NCBI GenBank assembly: GCA_003956705.1
Contig: QZCP01000790.1
Location: 62,001 to 126,000 of the forward strand
From: Brevipalpus yothersi
Lineage: Eukaryota > Arthropoda > Arachnida > Trombidiformes > Tenuipalpidae
Direction of reading: 5' to 3'
Length of the DNA: 64,000 nt
A program made the translations under genes and the position numbers. Positions 13,627-25,584 of this stretch are shown piece by piece. Numbering within the stretch: the stretch's first letter is position 1; every line of letters begins with the position of its first letter. The notes under the pieces were generated by a model, which worked only from the letters and a program-made list of their open reading frames with translations, searched no databases and was not told the origin of the DNA.

Positions 13627-13977
13627 CTAATAATTCGGAGTTGTTGCAGGTGATTTACTGAAATACTTTCCAATGTTTATCGGATTTTCTCTGATAAGAA
13701 GTAGAGCGGATATTAAATTGATGTCTTTGAATGCACATCCACGATTTGGAATTCCTAGGTATTTGTACATTTGTTCTCTTATGAGAGCTAAAAAATGAGC
13801 TCCTTGTCGATCACTTGAATTGGAATACAGTGAAAATATAGGAAACCAGATTACCACTGAAAGTATCAGCTCATGAAACCAATAGCCAACTACTATAATT
13901 ACCGAATTTTTCCTTTTGGAATGTAAATAAAATAGTTTGGCATAGAACTTCCTTTGGGCGGTATACCAACATTGTTA
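13627..13977 (-). pseudogene. Possible gene fragment or decayed gene (unrecognised)
   Basis: On the minus strand an open frame of about 114 codons runs from just after a TAA near 13977 to a TAG at 13627. It ends with protein-like text (DRQGAHFLALIREQ, LGIPNRGCAFKDI). Just upstream, two frames show further protein-like stretches (SGHWTGINEY in one; FESILINNVGIPPKGSSMP in another), but stops separate them. A GT-AG intron of about 87 nt could join the second of these to DRQGAH. No in-frame ATG with good context was found, and I do not recognise a family. In AT-rich DNA a few open frames of this length are expected by chance, so this may be nothing. Confidence 0.22.
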
Positions 13978-14407
13978 ATTAGAATAGATTCGAACTTTTT
14001 GATGTTCACTTGGAACCAGAGAATTCGTTACAATAGGAGATATATATTCATTGATACCGGTCCAGTGTCCAGATAGTTTACATTAATACTTTTTTGCAGC
14101 ACTCAATATGCTGAACTTTAGTCAAAATTTTGTGGAATAATGTAGTGTAAATAAAGGCTTAACAAACCAACCAAAAATGAACGAACATCAATTAAAACAT
14201 TGATGGCAGCTCATTGCAAACTTTTTCACCTACCTATAATGAGTCAATAATGAGGTGTATATTTTCTGACTGATCTTACACAAATGAGCTTATGGGTTCA
14301 AAAATTCATGAGGATGGACAACAACTTTGCATAAAGTCCTCTCTTTTTGCTTCTGTTTCTGGGGAATATTTCTGTTAGAGGAGGAGCTAACGGTTTATAT
14401 GCATACA

Positions 14408-14415
14408 TTTATATA
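14408..14415 (+). promoter_or_regulatory. TATA-like element of the secreted-protein gene
   Basis: TTTATATA lies 49 nt before the ATG at 14464. This would place the transcription start around 14435-14445 with a very short 5' UTR, which is typical of highly expressed small secreted-protein genes. Inferred from sequence and spacing only. Confidence 0.4.
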
Positions 14416-14463
14416 CAGAAAGCAAATGATCAGCTCATCTAATCAACTAGTATCATTGTAACC

Positions 14464-15084
14464 ATGAAGTTCTCTCTGATCTCAGCTATTGCCATCGTCA
14501 CCGTTTCGTGTGAGTATAATTTAGTGTTGCTTGAATTTGAGTTTTTCTGAAGATCTGAAGTTCATATCTATTTATTTGATCTATTAATCTGACTTTTTCG
14601 ATCAATAGGCTTCGTAGAAGCTGAAAATGGTGAACAAAAAAGCAACATCTTCAATGATGCTTCCTGGAACTCGGATCGTTTCACCAAATTCATAAAAGAT
14701 TCATGGACTCAAATTCCTGGTGCAATTGGTGAGATTGCTGGTAAAGTTAAGATTCCAAAGACCAATATTTTCAATGATCCTAACTGGGATGCTGAGAGAG
14801 CCAAGAAATTGATGGCTGAAAATTGGCAAACCATTTCAACTGGAACCAAAAAAGCTTTTGACAATGCTGTGGAAGAATGGTCCAAGAAAAATCCTGCAAC
14901 CGATGCCCATAAGGTATCCAAACGTGAGGATAAGCCAGGCGAGCAGGAAAAGCCAAAGGCTGATGATGACAATAGACCACCGAATATCATTGACTTCTTC
15001 AAATACATTACCACTCCTGCTGATCAGTACAAAGGACCTATGACGAAAGCTGTGAGCTCAGCAATCGACCAATTCGGTAGATAA
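14464..15084 (+). CDS. Small secreted protein with internal duplication, unrecognised
   Basis: Two exons, 14464-14509 and 14609-15084, joined at GTGAGT...AATAG in matching phase, encode 173 residues. The first 20 or so residues (MKFSLISAIAIVTVSCFVEA) are a clear cleavable signal peptide, and the intron falls inside it, as is common in small secreted-protein genes. The mature part holds two related units of about 40 residues. One starts NIFNDASWNSDRF and the other NIFNDPNWDAERA, each followed by a basic stretch and a Trp near +21. After them come a KRED-rich charged linker and a third, weaker segment (NIIDFFKYIT...AIDQF). The mature protein is charged, has no cysteine after the signal region, and looks helical. 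A TATA-like box upstream and an AATAAA at 15140 suggest a compact, expressed gene. I do not recognise the family; a secreted salivary, gut or allergen-like role would be a guess. Confidence 0.75.
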
Positions 15085-16163
15085 ATTTCTTGAAAACTTT
15101 TTGACAGAATTTTTCGTCATTGTAAGTTTTGAAGCCTGAAATAAAACATACATGTGAACATGTAAGTTCTAAAAAGATATCTTCCAGCCGATCATGATGA
15201 TAGTTACGTTTATATTTTTGACTCATTATTTCATTCATTTTTGTGCAACTGAATTTCGGCTAATGAGAAAATTAATCACACAAAGTACTTTTGGAATAAT
15301 TATGCATTACTATGTTGTAGCTTTTCTAGTCTTACGTGGCAGAATTTAAACAATCTTTCCACAAGTATCTTTCTTATGAGAAATATCTATCACATTAGTT
15401 TATCTCATTTTCAAATACAAAATTGGTACATAAAAATCTCAAAGATAAACCTAAACCTAATCTATGATCAATATCATCAATTTAACTATTCTTGAGCACC
15501 ACAGTGTTACCCCTAAAATCGTAAAAATAATGAATTACATGTAGGTTAAAAAAATATAAAATATCTCCTTTACAATCATTCGAAAACAAACCGAGTAATC
15601 GAAAAGAGGAATGAAAACCTTGATTTTAAATTCGAATTTTTATTCTAATATTCTTCTCTTAGCTCACTCAAAAAAGTTCAACAAAATCCGAAGAAAAAGA
15701 ATTGATAAATATTAACATTTTGCCTTGAGGCTATCAGCTGTTTACAGTTGCTACTGTTGCTTGACAGTGATAAGCTTTGTTCAATAACAAGCTGTGTTAA
15801 TGTTACTACTATTTTACCAAATTGAATTATTTTAATAATTGATACAATTGTACAATCATTTTAAACATGTGATTTGTGTGTGAACATGCAAAATCAAGGT
15901 AAGAATTGTTATTGGTTAAAGGATTTAGGTTGTTACTAGGAAGTCAACTGGTGAGATGAGTGTGATTATCTTTATTTACATTCTTTTGTTATGATCAACT
16001 TATCATGTGATTTAGGTAACACCGTTAAGTTATGTGTGTGTAATTGAGAAAATTATTATATTCTAGATAGACTTATTTCAATGTGATCTTTATTATTTAG
16101 ATTTATGAACACTTTGTCATCTTGGTGATTGTGAAGTTTTAAGATTACTTCACCTAACCCATC
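15085..16163. other. Intergenic: 3' flank of secreted gene and 5' flank of furry
   Basis: AT-rich sequence without an open frame worth reporting, apart from the polyadenylation signal at 15140-15145. The furry 5' UTR and promoter must lie in the last few hundred bases. No clear TATA box or RNA gene was recognised. Confidence 0.5.
15140..15145 (+). terminator. Polyadenylation signal of the secreted-protein gene
   Basis: AATAAA lies 56 nt after the stop codon at 15084, the expected spacing for a short 3' UTR. Confidence 0.6.
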
Positions 16164-19100
16164 ATGGAGTCATCATCATCTGAATTTCCAGCTACTGCTG
16201 CTCGGCTGACCAGCAATCTATTTGATGCTCGTGATTTACCATGGATTAGTCGACGTGATCGAACCAATTTTATGGTACACGATTGTTATATCGATGGAAA
16301 GCCTGGTGAATTTGTTATTCGAACATTGTTCACTGAGTTCACATATTTGGCGGAGAAAAAGATTGACTCTGTTCTGTCAAGTGAGCCTCTGGAAAAACCG
16401 ATCTCCAAATCATTGCAGAGGGGTGAAGATGTTATTTTTGATCAATTATTAACTGCATTTGGTTCGGTTGGTGAACATTGTTTACCATCGCTACTCAAAA
16501 CTCTGTTCGCCTGGTATGATAAACAAATGGCATCCACTTCTGATTATCTTGAAGCCAAAGGCTTAAAGGCAACACTTACCGAAGCACAATCAAAAGGGAC
16601 CAACAAAAGTAATTCATCAGCTGGTGATGCATATGAGAAATCAGAACAATTGTATTTATTGGAAAAGCGTGATCTTGCTGTGGAATTTATTTTCTGCCTC
16701 TTCTTGATTGAAGTTCTCAAACGATTGCCATTGCATCCTGGTCATGAGGATCTTGTGAATTATATTGAGAATCTTGCCTTCAAACACTTTAGATTTCGTG
16801 AGGGCACACAAAACAATCCTAACATTCAAAATATTAACATAATCGCTGATCTTTATGCTGAAGTCATTGGTGTTCTAGCTCAAGCAAGATTCCAGTCTGT
16901 TCGTAAACGATTCATGAGTGAACTAAAAGAACTCAGAAATCGTGAACCAAGTGTGATGACAACACATTCGATAATCAACCTGTTGATGGGTATGAAATTT
17001 TTTCGAATCAAGATGGTTCCTATTGAGCAATTTGAGGCATCATTCGAATTTATGCATGAATGTGCTCATTATTTTATGGAAGTCAAAGATAAAGACATTA
17101 AACACGCACTTGCTGGTCTTTTCGTTGAGATACTGGTTCCGGTGGCAGCAACCGTTAAGAATGAAGTTAATGTGCCGTGTCTAAAAAATTTTGTTGAAAT
17201 GTTATATCCGATGACTTTGGATTTATGTGTCAAAAAGAAACATACTCTCGCTCTCTTTCCATTGGTAACATGTCTACTGTGTGTCAGTCAGAAACAATTT
17301 TTCCTCAAAAATTGGCACTGTTTTCTGTCCATGTGTTTATCACATCTCAAGAATCGGGACAATAAAATGTCCAGAGCAGCTTTCGAATCACTGTACAGAT
17401 TACTTTGGGTCTACATGATTCGTATCAAATGTGAATCAAATACGGCAACTCAGTCTAAACTGCAGAGTATTGTATATTCTCTCTTCCCAAAAGGATCCAA
17501 GGCAGTTGTCCCTCGTGATACTCCTCTCAACATTTTCGTGAAGATAATCCAATTCATCGCTCAAGGCAGATTGGATTTTGCCATGAAAGGTATTGTCTAC
17601 GATTTACTGTCAGTTGACAGACCGATTAAAGTTATACTGGCACCGGAACGAATGAGTATTGGTCTCCGTGCATTTTTGGTTATTGCTGATAGTTTACAGC
17701 AAAAAGAAGGTGAACCTCCTATGCCACGGACAGCTGGTGTCATGCCCTCTGGAAACACACTGAGAGTGAAGAAAACTTTTCTCAATAAATTACTTACCGA
17801 AAAGATGGCCAAGAATATAGGGGTAAATGAATATTATCCACACGTTCGAAAGGCTCTCAATGATATTCTTCGAGCTCTTGATCTACAATTTGGCAAACCA
17901 CTGATGATGACAACAGTTCAAAATGCTAACAAGGAGCCTGATGACATGATATCTGGTGAACGTAAACCAAAGATTGACTTATTCAGAGCTTGTATCGCTG
18001 CTGTTCCTCGCTTGATTCCTGATGGAATGTCCAGACCAGATTTGATTGATTTATTATCTCGCTTGACCGTTCATATGGACGAAGAACTGAGAGGATTAGC
18101 TTTCCAGGCTCTACAGAATATTATCAATGATTTTCCTGATTGGAGAGAAGAAGTCATCGAAGGATTCATGAATTTTATGCTCTCCGAAATAAACGATACA
18201 TTTCCCCAATTACTTGACAATGCTCTTCGAATGTTCCTACAACTTCTCACATGTTGGAAAACATCGATACAAAGTTGTCCAAAAGCATCTCCAGAGTCAT
18301 CAGCAAACAAAAGTCAACGCTCTGTCATTGTATTGCACCGATTGGAAGCTGTATGCTTGGTAATGTTGAGTAGCTGTCGTCAGCCAACAAGACGTATCGC
18401 TGCACAACTTCTCAAAGAAGCTCGTGTTTTCCTGAAACTTCTACCATACTGTGATGATCTGGAAGAACCAGTCTTGGATGTTATCGATAAAATTCGATCA
18501 TCAGTCCTGGAAACTTGTCTACCATATATACCTGCCAACGAGAAAGCTACCATAATATCATCTTCGTTTTCGGTTGATCTTCAATGGCTTGCTGAGCGTA
18601 ATGGTCGTGCATGGCTTGCCTCCACCAGTGATAACAGTGAAACTACCGAGGAAGGTCGTTCTTTCTGTGAAGCTGGAAAGAAAGATGAAATCAAAATGAA
18701 TGCTTGGTCTGCTCTTATGACTGCTTTCATGTCAGAAGTTTCCAAATTATGCACAACCGCTACGTTTTACTGTTGGTCTTTGGTTTGTCAACGCATGAAT
18801 TCCCTATTCACACACATTGACACAATATCGATGAATGACAATCGAGCATCTGTACTCCTTAGAGGAGCTGCATCCAATATCAAGAAAAGTACAACCGATC
18901 GTGACTCTTATCTTGCTCTATGGAAAAATTATCTTATGCTTGCGTGTTCAATCGCTCCATCGTCTTCACAATCAAATTCTCTCAAGCATATCTCACATGA
19001 TCTCAGCTCTTCTCCGGACAGTATGACCTCTGAACGGTCAACTGAAAACAAATCTCCGTTGAATAGAGGAATGAGTGCAGCTAGTATGTTTGGACAAATT

Positions 19101-22100
19101 TTACCTCATCTAAAGAGTGAACATGTGGATCTTCGGAATGCAACAATATTTGGTTTATCACATGTTAATCCATATGCGGTCAAGGAATTGATGGAAGAGT
19201 TAATTCCTTACATAAGAGAGGCAATTGATCGTAATAAGGAGAACAATCGTAAACGGAAGGCTCGAGATACACTTCGAGTTCAGTTGGGCATACTTCTTGA
19301 ACTTATGGCAGAGCGTAAAATATTTGGTGTTAATCTTGCTTCGCTTGATAGAGAAGCTGATGGGCTCAATAGCACGTTCGTTGAATACATTGATGGAATG
19401 AGACTACACCTAGAAAACGAAATGGATAAAGAAAATGCTCTAACTCAAGAAATTAGAACTCGTTTCTGTGGTTTTCTCACGCATTTGATCAAAAGTTTTC
19501 CTTTGGAAAATCGCCACAATCTGTTCACTCGTGATCTTCGAAATAATCTGTTCAATCTTCTGGCTCCTTGGTCTGGGAAATATTCCCACAGTTTGAATGA
19601 ACACAAGTCAATAGTGCAGTCGAATCAAGATTATGATTTAGAGTTTGTCGCGCTAAGCGCAATGTCTTCCTTAATATGTTGTGGACCAGTATTTGACGAT
19701 GCCTGTCTATCATCAGAAGAGAGCAATATTTATGCCTGGCTATCCTCTCTCCTCTCATCGAAAGAAGAGCGAGTACAAAAGATTGGTCATGAGACCTTAG
19801 TTTTACTACTCGAATTCAACCCTGATGTCGGTTATCTACTAGATTGGTGTGTTGATTGTTGTTATTCACAAAACGTTGCTGTTGCAGACCAATGTTTCAC
19901 TGCAATTGCCACCATATTCAGTCTTCGTGACTATCCATGTGATCATTACATGGCTATTCTGAATCTCACCTTGATGAACACTAGTTGTCCACGAGCTTCA
20001 GTACAAGAGACAGCTTTCCATCTTCTTCAAGTTTTGGACTATCGTTTCTTCGGTGCTGGCAAGAAGCTTGATTTGAACTTCGAAAATGAAAAAGCCGACA
20101 AAACTCCAACCAATTTTGATCGAATATTGGAGAATGATGACTCCGAATATCCTGATTATCTTGGTGAAGTGATGTTGAGAAAGAAAAACAAAGAAGAGTA
20201 CAAATCATTTGAGCCTTTGGTTATCGGAAACTTTCCTATCAATCAATTTAAGTTATCACAAAGAATGGCTAAACTTCATGCTGATATTACGATGCCTCTA
20301 TTTTCTGAGATAACTTTCAGGCTCCGAGTGGCTCGACCATCAATATGCCGCAATATGCTGAGCTATCTCAAGCCGTGGCTAGCTGATATAGAATTGGTTG
20401 ATTCATTTACCTATTCACAAGGGAACCCGGTCTCAAGTGAATACGATATCCCATGCAATCAAATGTGTGATGAAAATATTCCAAAAGGATGGGGCTGTGC
20501 TGAAGCTACCGAAATGATATTGAACAATCTATTTTACCTAACAGTCAAAAGTGGTGGTGACTATCCAGAGGAAATTGAAGAGTTGTGGTACTGTTTGTGC
20601 CACAAGTTTACCAACAATATGCGTGTCATAATTCGCTACTTGTTTATCGTCACATCTTTATCGCCCACCGAGATTTTACCCCACGCCAAGCGTGTTGTCC
20701 TGTACATGGCAAGAGCTCGTCCCGAAAGATTGATAGACGAAATGATGATCGAACTTCAAACTGTCGAATATCTAAATTGCTCTATTGAGAGAACTGAAAC
20801 TCCTCCGTTCTTTCGCGTCACGGCAAGAAAGGAGAATGGTCATTCAGAGGAGGGAACATTCACAGTGATCAATTGTGAAGGAAATAACAAAATATCCTCA
20901 CATCTGGAACAAGGTACTCTCCACACTAAACGTCATAGTACTGAGAGTGGACTTGGTGGTGTCATGACCCATTCCGACAATATTCCTCAAACTGGACCAA
21001 CTGGTGCTCTCAGTAATGCACATTCATCAATCATAAATAAAAGTGATCGAACTTCCTGTATTAATGAAGATGCCAGTGTTGCTTCCTTTGCATCAATAAC
21101 GGAAGAGAGTTTGATGCTCTTGGCTCGTATCGCGGAGTCAGAGGTGAGCCAAATTCCATCGCGAGCTCCACATCCTCTCCCGATGCCAGAATTTGGCGGC
21201 TATTATGCCCCTCTGACAGAATTTTTACCCGATAACAATCAACCGGTGACTACATTCCATCGATGCAATCTAAGTTTGACCTTCTTGTGTGACATCATCT
21301 TGGATGGCTTACCCATTGACTGGACTCCTCATGTCCCGATCATGCTTCACATCATATTTCTTGGACTTGATCATCCAAAACCGATTGTACACGAACACTG
21401 TAAACAGCTTCTCAGAAATCTTCTGATCGTATTGTGTCAACACAATGATCCACTTTGCATTGCAAGATCGATTCTCAACAGTAAAACTGAACAGCTCGAC
21501 TATGATCTTCTAGTCCCTCCGGCTATATCTCAACCAGTTCCTAATTTCACTGAACCTACTTTAAATCAAGGACTTTGCATAGCTGATTGTTCGAGACACA
21601 ACACTATCCAAAGAGGTTTCAAGATGCCTTCAAGTCTCTCACTCAATGATCTACTAAAAGACACTTGGTCATGTGGCAGTGATGACAGTAGCGATAATAG
21701 TTCCAATAACTGTAGTTCTCTTGATCCAGAGTTGAGTCAAACAATGGATCTTGAGTTACTGGCCAAATGTTTGGTCCATTATCTGAGTAGTAAGAGAGGT
21801 CCTCTATGGAATTGTGAAGATATAACAGCCAAAGTTTGGTCCGTCAGAAGTGCAGCCCAATTGACTTTCTTTCTGGATCATGTGCTGATCGCTTTCAAAG
21901 AGTTCCTAGTACGAGGACGAATTGAGGAAAGATGGGCCGAAATAGCTCTTCAATTAGCACTCTCATGTTCATCTCGTCACTACGCTGGTCGTAGTCTACA
22001 AATATTCAGAGCCATAAAACTTCCAGTCAATTCTCGTATGCTTGCTGATATTCTATCCAGACTTGTAGAAACTGTTGCTGAACAGGGTGAAGATATGCAG

Positions 22101-24354
22101 GGCTATGTCACAGAGTTAATGTTAACACTTGAGTCTGCTGTTGATTCTCTGGATTCTGAAAGAAAAGTGATATGTGAATATGTAAAAAGTTTATTCAAGC
22201 CGAGTCCAAGCATAAGTATTGAAGCAAATAAGCTCAATTCGAATCCACCTCTCTCATCTAATCCTAGTCAAGCGACTATCACTTCAAATAGTTGTCCAAA
22301 TTCCAATTTCATCATGAACAGATTTGAGAATAGTCAAAATCATGCAAGAAGTGTTTCTTTTACAACCAATTTGAATGGAAAAAGATTGCCTCTTGGGTCA
22401 CCTGTGGCTGGTAATCGTGAGATGAGGTTACGAAGCAACACTGAAACTGACCTTAAAGTTTCTAATAGAGCTTCTCTCGATCTAAATATTGGACGATCTC
22501 GAAGTGCTCAAGTTTTGAAATCTGCTGAGGAGCGAGTTCTAACACCCGAAGACCGCATATCTCTTCTATCTCAGCTATTCTGGATATCTGTTGCCATGCT
22601 GGAAACAGACTATGAACATGAGTTCCTACTTGCTCTCCGTTTGATGGCGAGAATTTTATCAAGATTACCCTTAGATCGTAATGATAGTCAAGAGAAGATT
22701 GAAAAAGTCATGCTACAATCAAAATGGACAAACTTTCCGGGAGTCCACGCAATGCTTCTCAAAGGCTGTACATCCGTTTCAACTTTCAAAATGACCATGG
22801 TTTTACTGCATAAAATGACTCCTTTCTTGGAATATTCTTTTATTGATCCTTCTGAAACCACCGATTCTTTTCCATTCAATGTTATCGCAATGCTTCCCTA
22901 TATGCTGGCTAGCTATGATGATCCAAACCCTCTCTGCATACAGGTAAGCTGACTAATGTGACTCGGAGTTGTTCACCTTTTATAACATTCTAAATCTTCT
23001 TATTTAGTCTTCCAAAACTTTCGCTGATTGGTGTACCAAAAAGCTAGACAATCTGGAAAACTTGGCCACAATAATGACACTCTATAGTAAAAAATCATTC
23101 AGCAAGCAGAGCTTCCAATGGACAAAATGTGTGGTCAAATATTTATTTGATGCCTACTCTCATGTATTCCCATCGATCGTTTCGTTTCTAGTTGAGGTGA
23201 GATGACTGATCAATGATTATCAAGATTATTTTCTCATCCTGAATTTCTATTGTCTACAGGTAATGGACAGAGGACCACCATCATTGAGTTCTCATATATT
23301 GTCTATACTTCAGTGTATTCTTCATTACATGGACATTGCTACGTCTAGCTATTCCCTCAAGAGTGATCTCCATCGGATAGCCCACAAATACATCGAGGGC
23401 TCACAATGGAAAGATGCATTGAAAATCTTGAAACTTGTGGTCACAAGATCATCGACTCTAGCCGCTGCACCATCTTATTCGACAAGCAATTACAGTAGTA
23501 TGTCCAACTCGATGCCCTACTCTTCATCAACTCCTGTTGATACTGTCAGTATTGCTTCCGGTGCATCATTTGCTGATTCTGATTTTGGCATTCGTCGAGA
23601 GTTACCTGGACGAACCATTGAATTCACCTATGAGCTTGATCAAACTCCAATCATTGGTCGACGTTACATGCAAGAAGAGAAAGACACACAAAGCAAGAGT
23701 GAAAGTGAGGATGTGAAAGATGAGGCTTCTTTGAAGAATAGTCTGAAACCATGTGAAATGAAATCCGATGAGAAAGGTGATAAACCTGCCTCTTCTCCAC
23801 GTCGCAGCTTATCTTACAATCATTCGTTTAATGAAGGAAGTCATTGGAAGCGACCATGGCTTTCACAATCACGAACAAGAGAGCGTCTCATTGGGCTGCT
23901 CAAAAGTTTCGGCAAGAGTGTTGGCCTACCCAAGAGTCCTTCGGTCATATTCAGTCAAAATAGTGATGTTGTGGAGAAACAATCATCGATGGGTAGTAGC
24001 ACTGAGGATCTATCTGTTACCAACAATGATGCCTCAGCAGAGAGTAAGCATGAAGAGAATTGCAGTAGTGAGCAATTTTTGGCCAAAGAATTTGATTTCT
24101 TGGAAGATGAGCTCGAAAGTAAAGACGGCGATGGAGGTGATATATTCAATTGGGGAGTCTTACAGCGTCCAACCAATTTGGGTGATACTCCAGAGAATGA
24201 TTTTCGTAGTGGAAGTCCATCGCAAAGTGGAGCATTCCAAAATATTCCCCAAAAAGAAGATCTATCATCTGATGACGATGGTGGTAGTGTTTCTCCAACA
24301 TATGAAGGTCTCACAGATCTATCCATTTCAGCACTGTATTCATCATCATCCTAG
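16164..24354 (+). CDS. fry: Furry homologue (NDR kinase scaffold/activator)
   Basis: Exons 16164-22943, 23008-23196 and 23260-24354 (GT-AG introns of 64 and 63 nt, all phase 0) encode 2687 residues. Furry proteins are very large HEAT/armadillo-type scaffolds. They bind and activate NDR/Tricornered kinases in cell morphogenesis, polarity, dendrite tiling and spindle work. The N-terminal 700 residues match animal FRY/FRYL closely, for example PLEKPISKSLQRGED, NLAFKHFRFREG, HALAGLFVEILVPVAA, LLCVSQKQFFL, YRLLWVYMIRIKCESN and GERKPKIDLFRAC. Helical-repeat text continues through the middle, with Ser/Asn-rich spacers near residues 1560-1680 and 1825-1860. The last third, with the two small introns, is Ser-rich and acidic. 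At 2687 residues it is shorter than the roughly 3000-3500 of vertebrate or fly proteins; the C-terminus is the shortened and divergent part. The ATG has no rival downstream in the conserved block. Confidence 0.97.
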
Positions 24355-24401
24355 TTTAATCCTCATTCCAAAAATATACAACCCAAACAAGCAATAATTG
24401 C

Positions 24402-24407
24402 AATAAA
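24402..24407 (+). terminator. Polyadenylation signal of furry
   Basis: AATAAA lies 48 nt after the furry stop codon at 24354. It separates furry from the next gene, whose ATG is at 24690. Confidence 0.6.
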
Positions 24408-24689
24408 AGATGAATATTTGCTTTCAATTTCTTTTTTCTTAACTTTATCAGCCTAAAATGAGAGCAAACTTATTCAATATCAGAATTTCATACTTTTTAT
24501 CACGAGAAAAATTCAAAATTCAGTGGCTCAAATAGCGATTGACGGGAAGCTCAAGTTTCGTATCTTATTGTTGATTTCATGTCATGAGTTGTGTAAATTA
24601 ACCACGCAACATGATCAAGTGACCAAATGTTTATGTCATCTTATTTCATCTTCCTATGTGTATTTCGATGACATATCCAGTGAGAACAA

Positions 24690-25469
24690 ATGAGTACAGG
24701 ACATGAAACTGGTACGAATATTTACTCGTCCACAGATTCGGCCGGCTTAGTTGGTCAGACATCGAAGAGAAGTGCTATTGATAACGATTTCATTATTTTA
24801 CTCTTGTTGACATTTCTTTTGGCCATATTGAACATTATCGTCGCTTCATACACTGCCTATTTGCTGATACGTGCACGTTTAAAGCACCGTAAACCTCATG
24901 AAACTACTACACTCACTAAATCCAGTGAGCAAGTGTTCCAAAATATGGTATCCGGTGTGATGAATAAAAGTGCTAAAAGTGGAATAATCAGCAAATCAAG
25001 TGAGCCAGAATCTACAGCATCGTCTATCAAAATTATGCCCACAGGATCGATGGGCTCCGATGGATCTCTCTCTAATATACCCAAGACAGAGTTGACCGCT
25101 GTGCCGAGTGACAGTAGTCCTTTCGGTAGTAAGAAAAAGCATGGCTCCGCTTTAGTGTCGTATCGTTCCACAGATTCGGGATTGTCCAAATCGATTCTTC
25201 TAATGGAAAAAAAGCGCAAAAAAGAGCAGATCAAGAAGAAACGTTCATCAGAATCTGTAGCAATTGGTCCAACTGAGAAGCAGCGATCAGAATCACTGAA
25301 AGTAACTGCTTCGAAAGAAGGTGCAACGCCAATTGATCCGCCTAAAAAACCGCCAACTGAAACGCCAACTGGCAGTCCAGGAGATTCTTTGTCAGCATCG
25401 AAAGAATCCAAAGATGGTGAAGGACCATCGTTGAGCAGTATGGAGCCTTCAATTGGGAAACAATTCTGA
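24690..25469 (+). CDS. Unrecognised single-pass membrane protein with Ser/Lys-rich tail
   Basis: A single exon encodes 259 residues. About 32 polar residues precede one strong hydrophobic segment (about residues 33-60, DFIILLLLTFLLAILNIIVA). A basic cluster (RARLKHRK) follows, which by the positive-inside rule places the C-terminus in the cytosol (type III/Nout-Cin, no cleavable signal). The tail of about 190 residues is rich in Ser, Lys, Thr and Pro and looks disordered. It has a KKRKKEQIKKKR basic patch and a PPKKPPTETPTGSP proline-rich stretch that could bind SH3 or WW modules. The ATG lies 336 nt after the furry stop and is preceded by in-frame stops. A CT-rich tract lies just after its own stop. 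I do not recognise a family; the long open frame and coherent topology argue for a real gene. Confidence 0.62.
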   Translation: MSTGHETGTNIYSSTDSAGLVGQTSKRSAIDNDFIILLLLTFLLAILNIIVASYTAYLLIRARLKHRKPHETTTLTKSSEQVFQNMVSGVMNKSAKSGIISKSSEPESTASSIKIMPTGSMGSDGSLSNIPKTELTAVPSDSSPFGSKKKHGSALVSYRSTDSGLSKSILLMEKKRKKEQIKKKRSSESVAIGPTEKQRSESLKVTASKEGATPIDPPKKPPTETPTGSPGDSLSASKESKDGEGPSLSSMEPSIGKQF

Positions 25470-25505
25470 TTTGAGCTCCAAATTTTTCTAACCTCTCATG
25501 ACACT

Positions 25506-25584
<79 letters not shown>

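Larger units (their letters stand above)
12573..14463. other. Intergenic region between ZP gene and secreted-protein gene
   Basis: It contains the ZP 3' flank, AT-rich sequence and, on the minus strand at about 13627-14100, coding-like but interrupted sequence that is listed separately. A TATA-like element lies near the downstream end. No RNA gene was recognised. Confidence 0.5.

Noticed and set aside
23768..24397. 209-codon plus-strand open frame
   Set aside because: It is an alternative frame inside the last furry exon; the furry frame is the one continuous across the splice sites.
24896..25411. 171-codon minus-strand open frame
   Set aside because: It is antisense to the membrane-protein gene and mirrors its Ser-rich codons; the plus frame has the coherent transmembrane topology.
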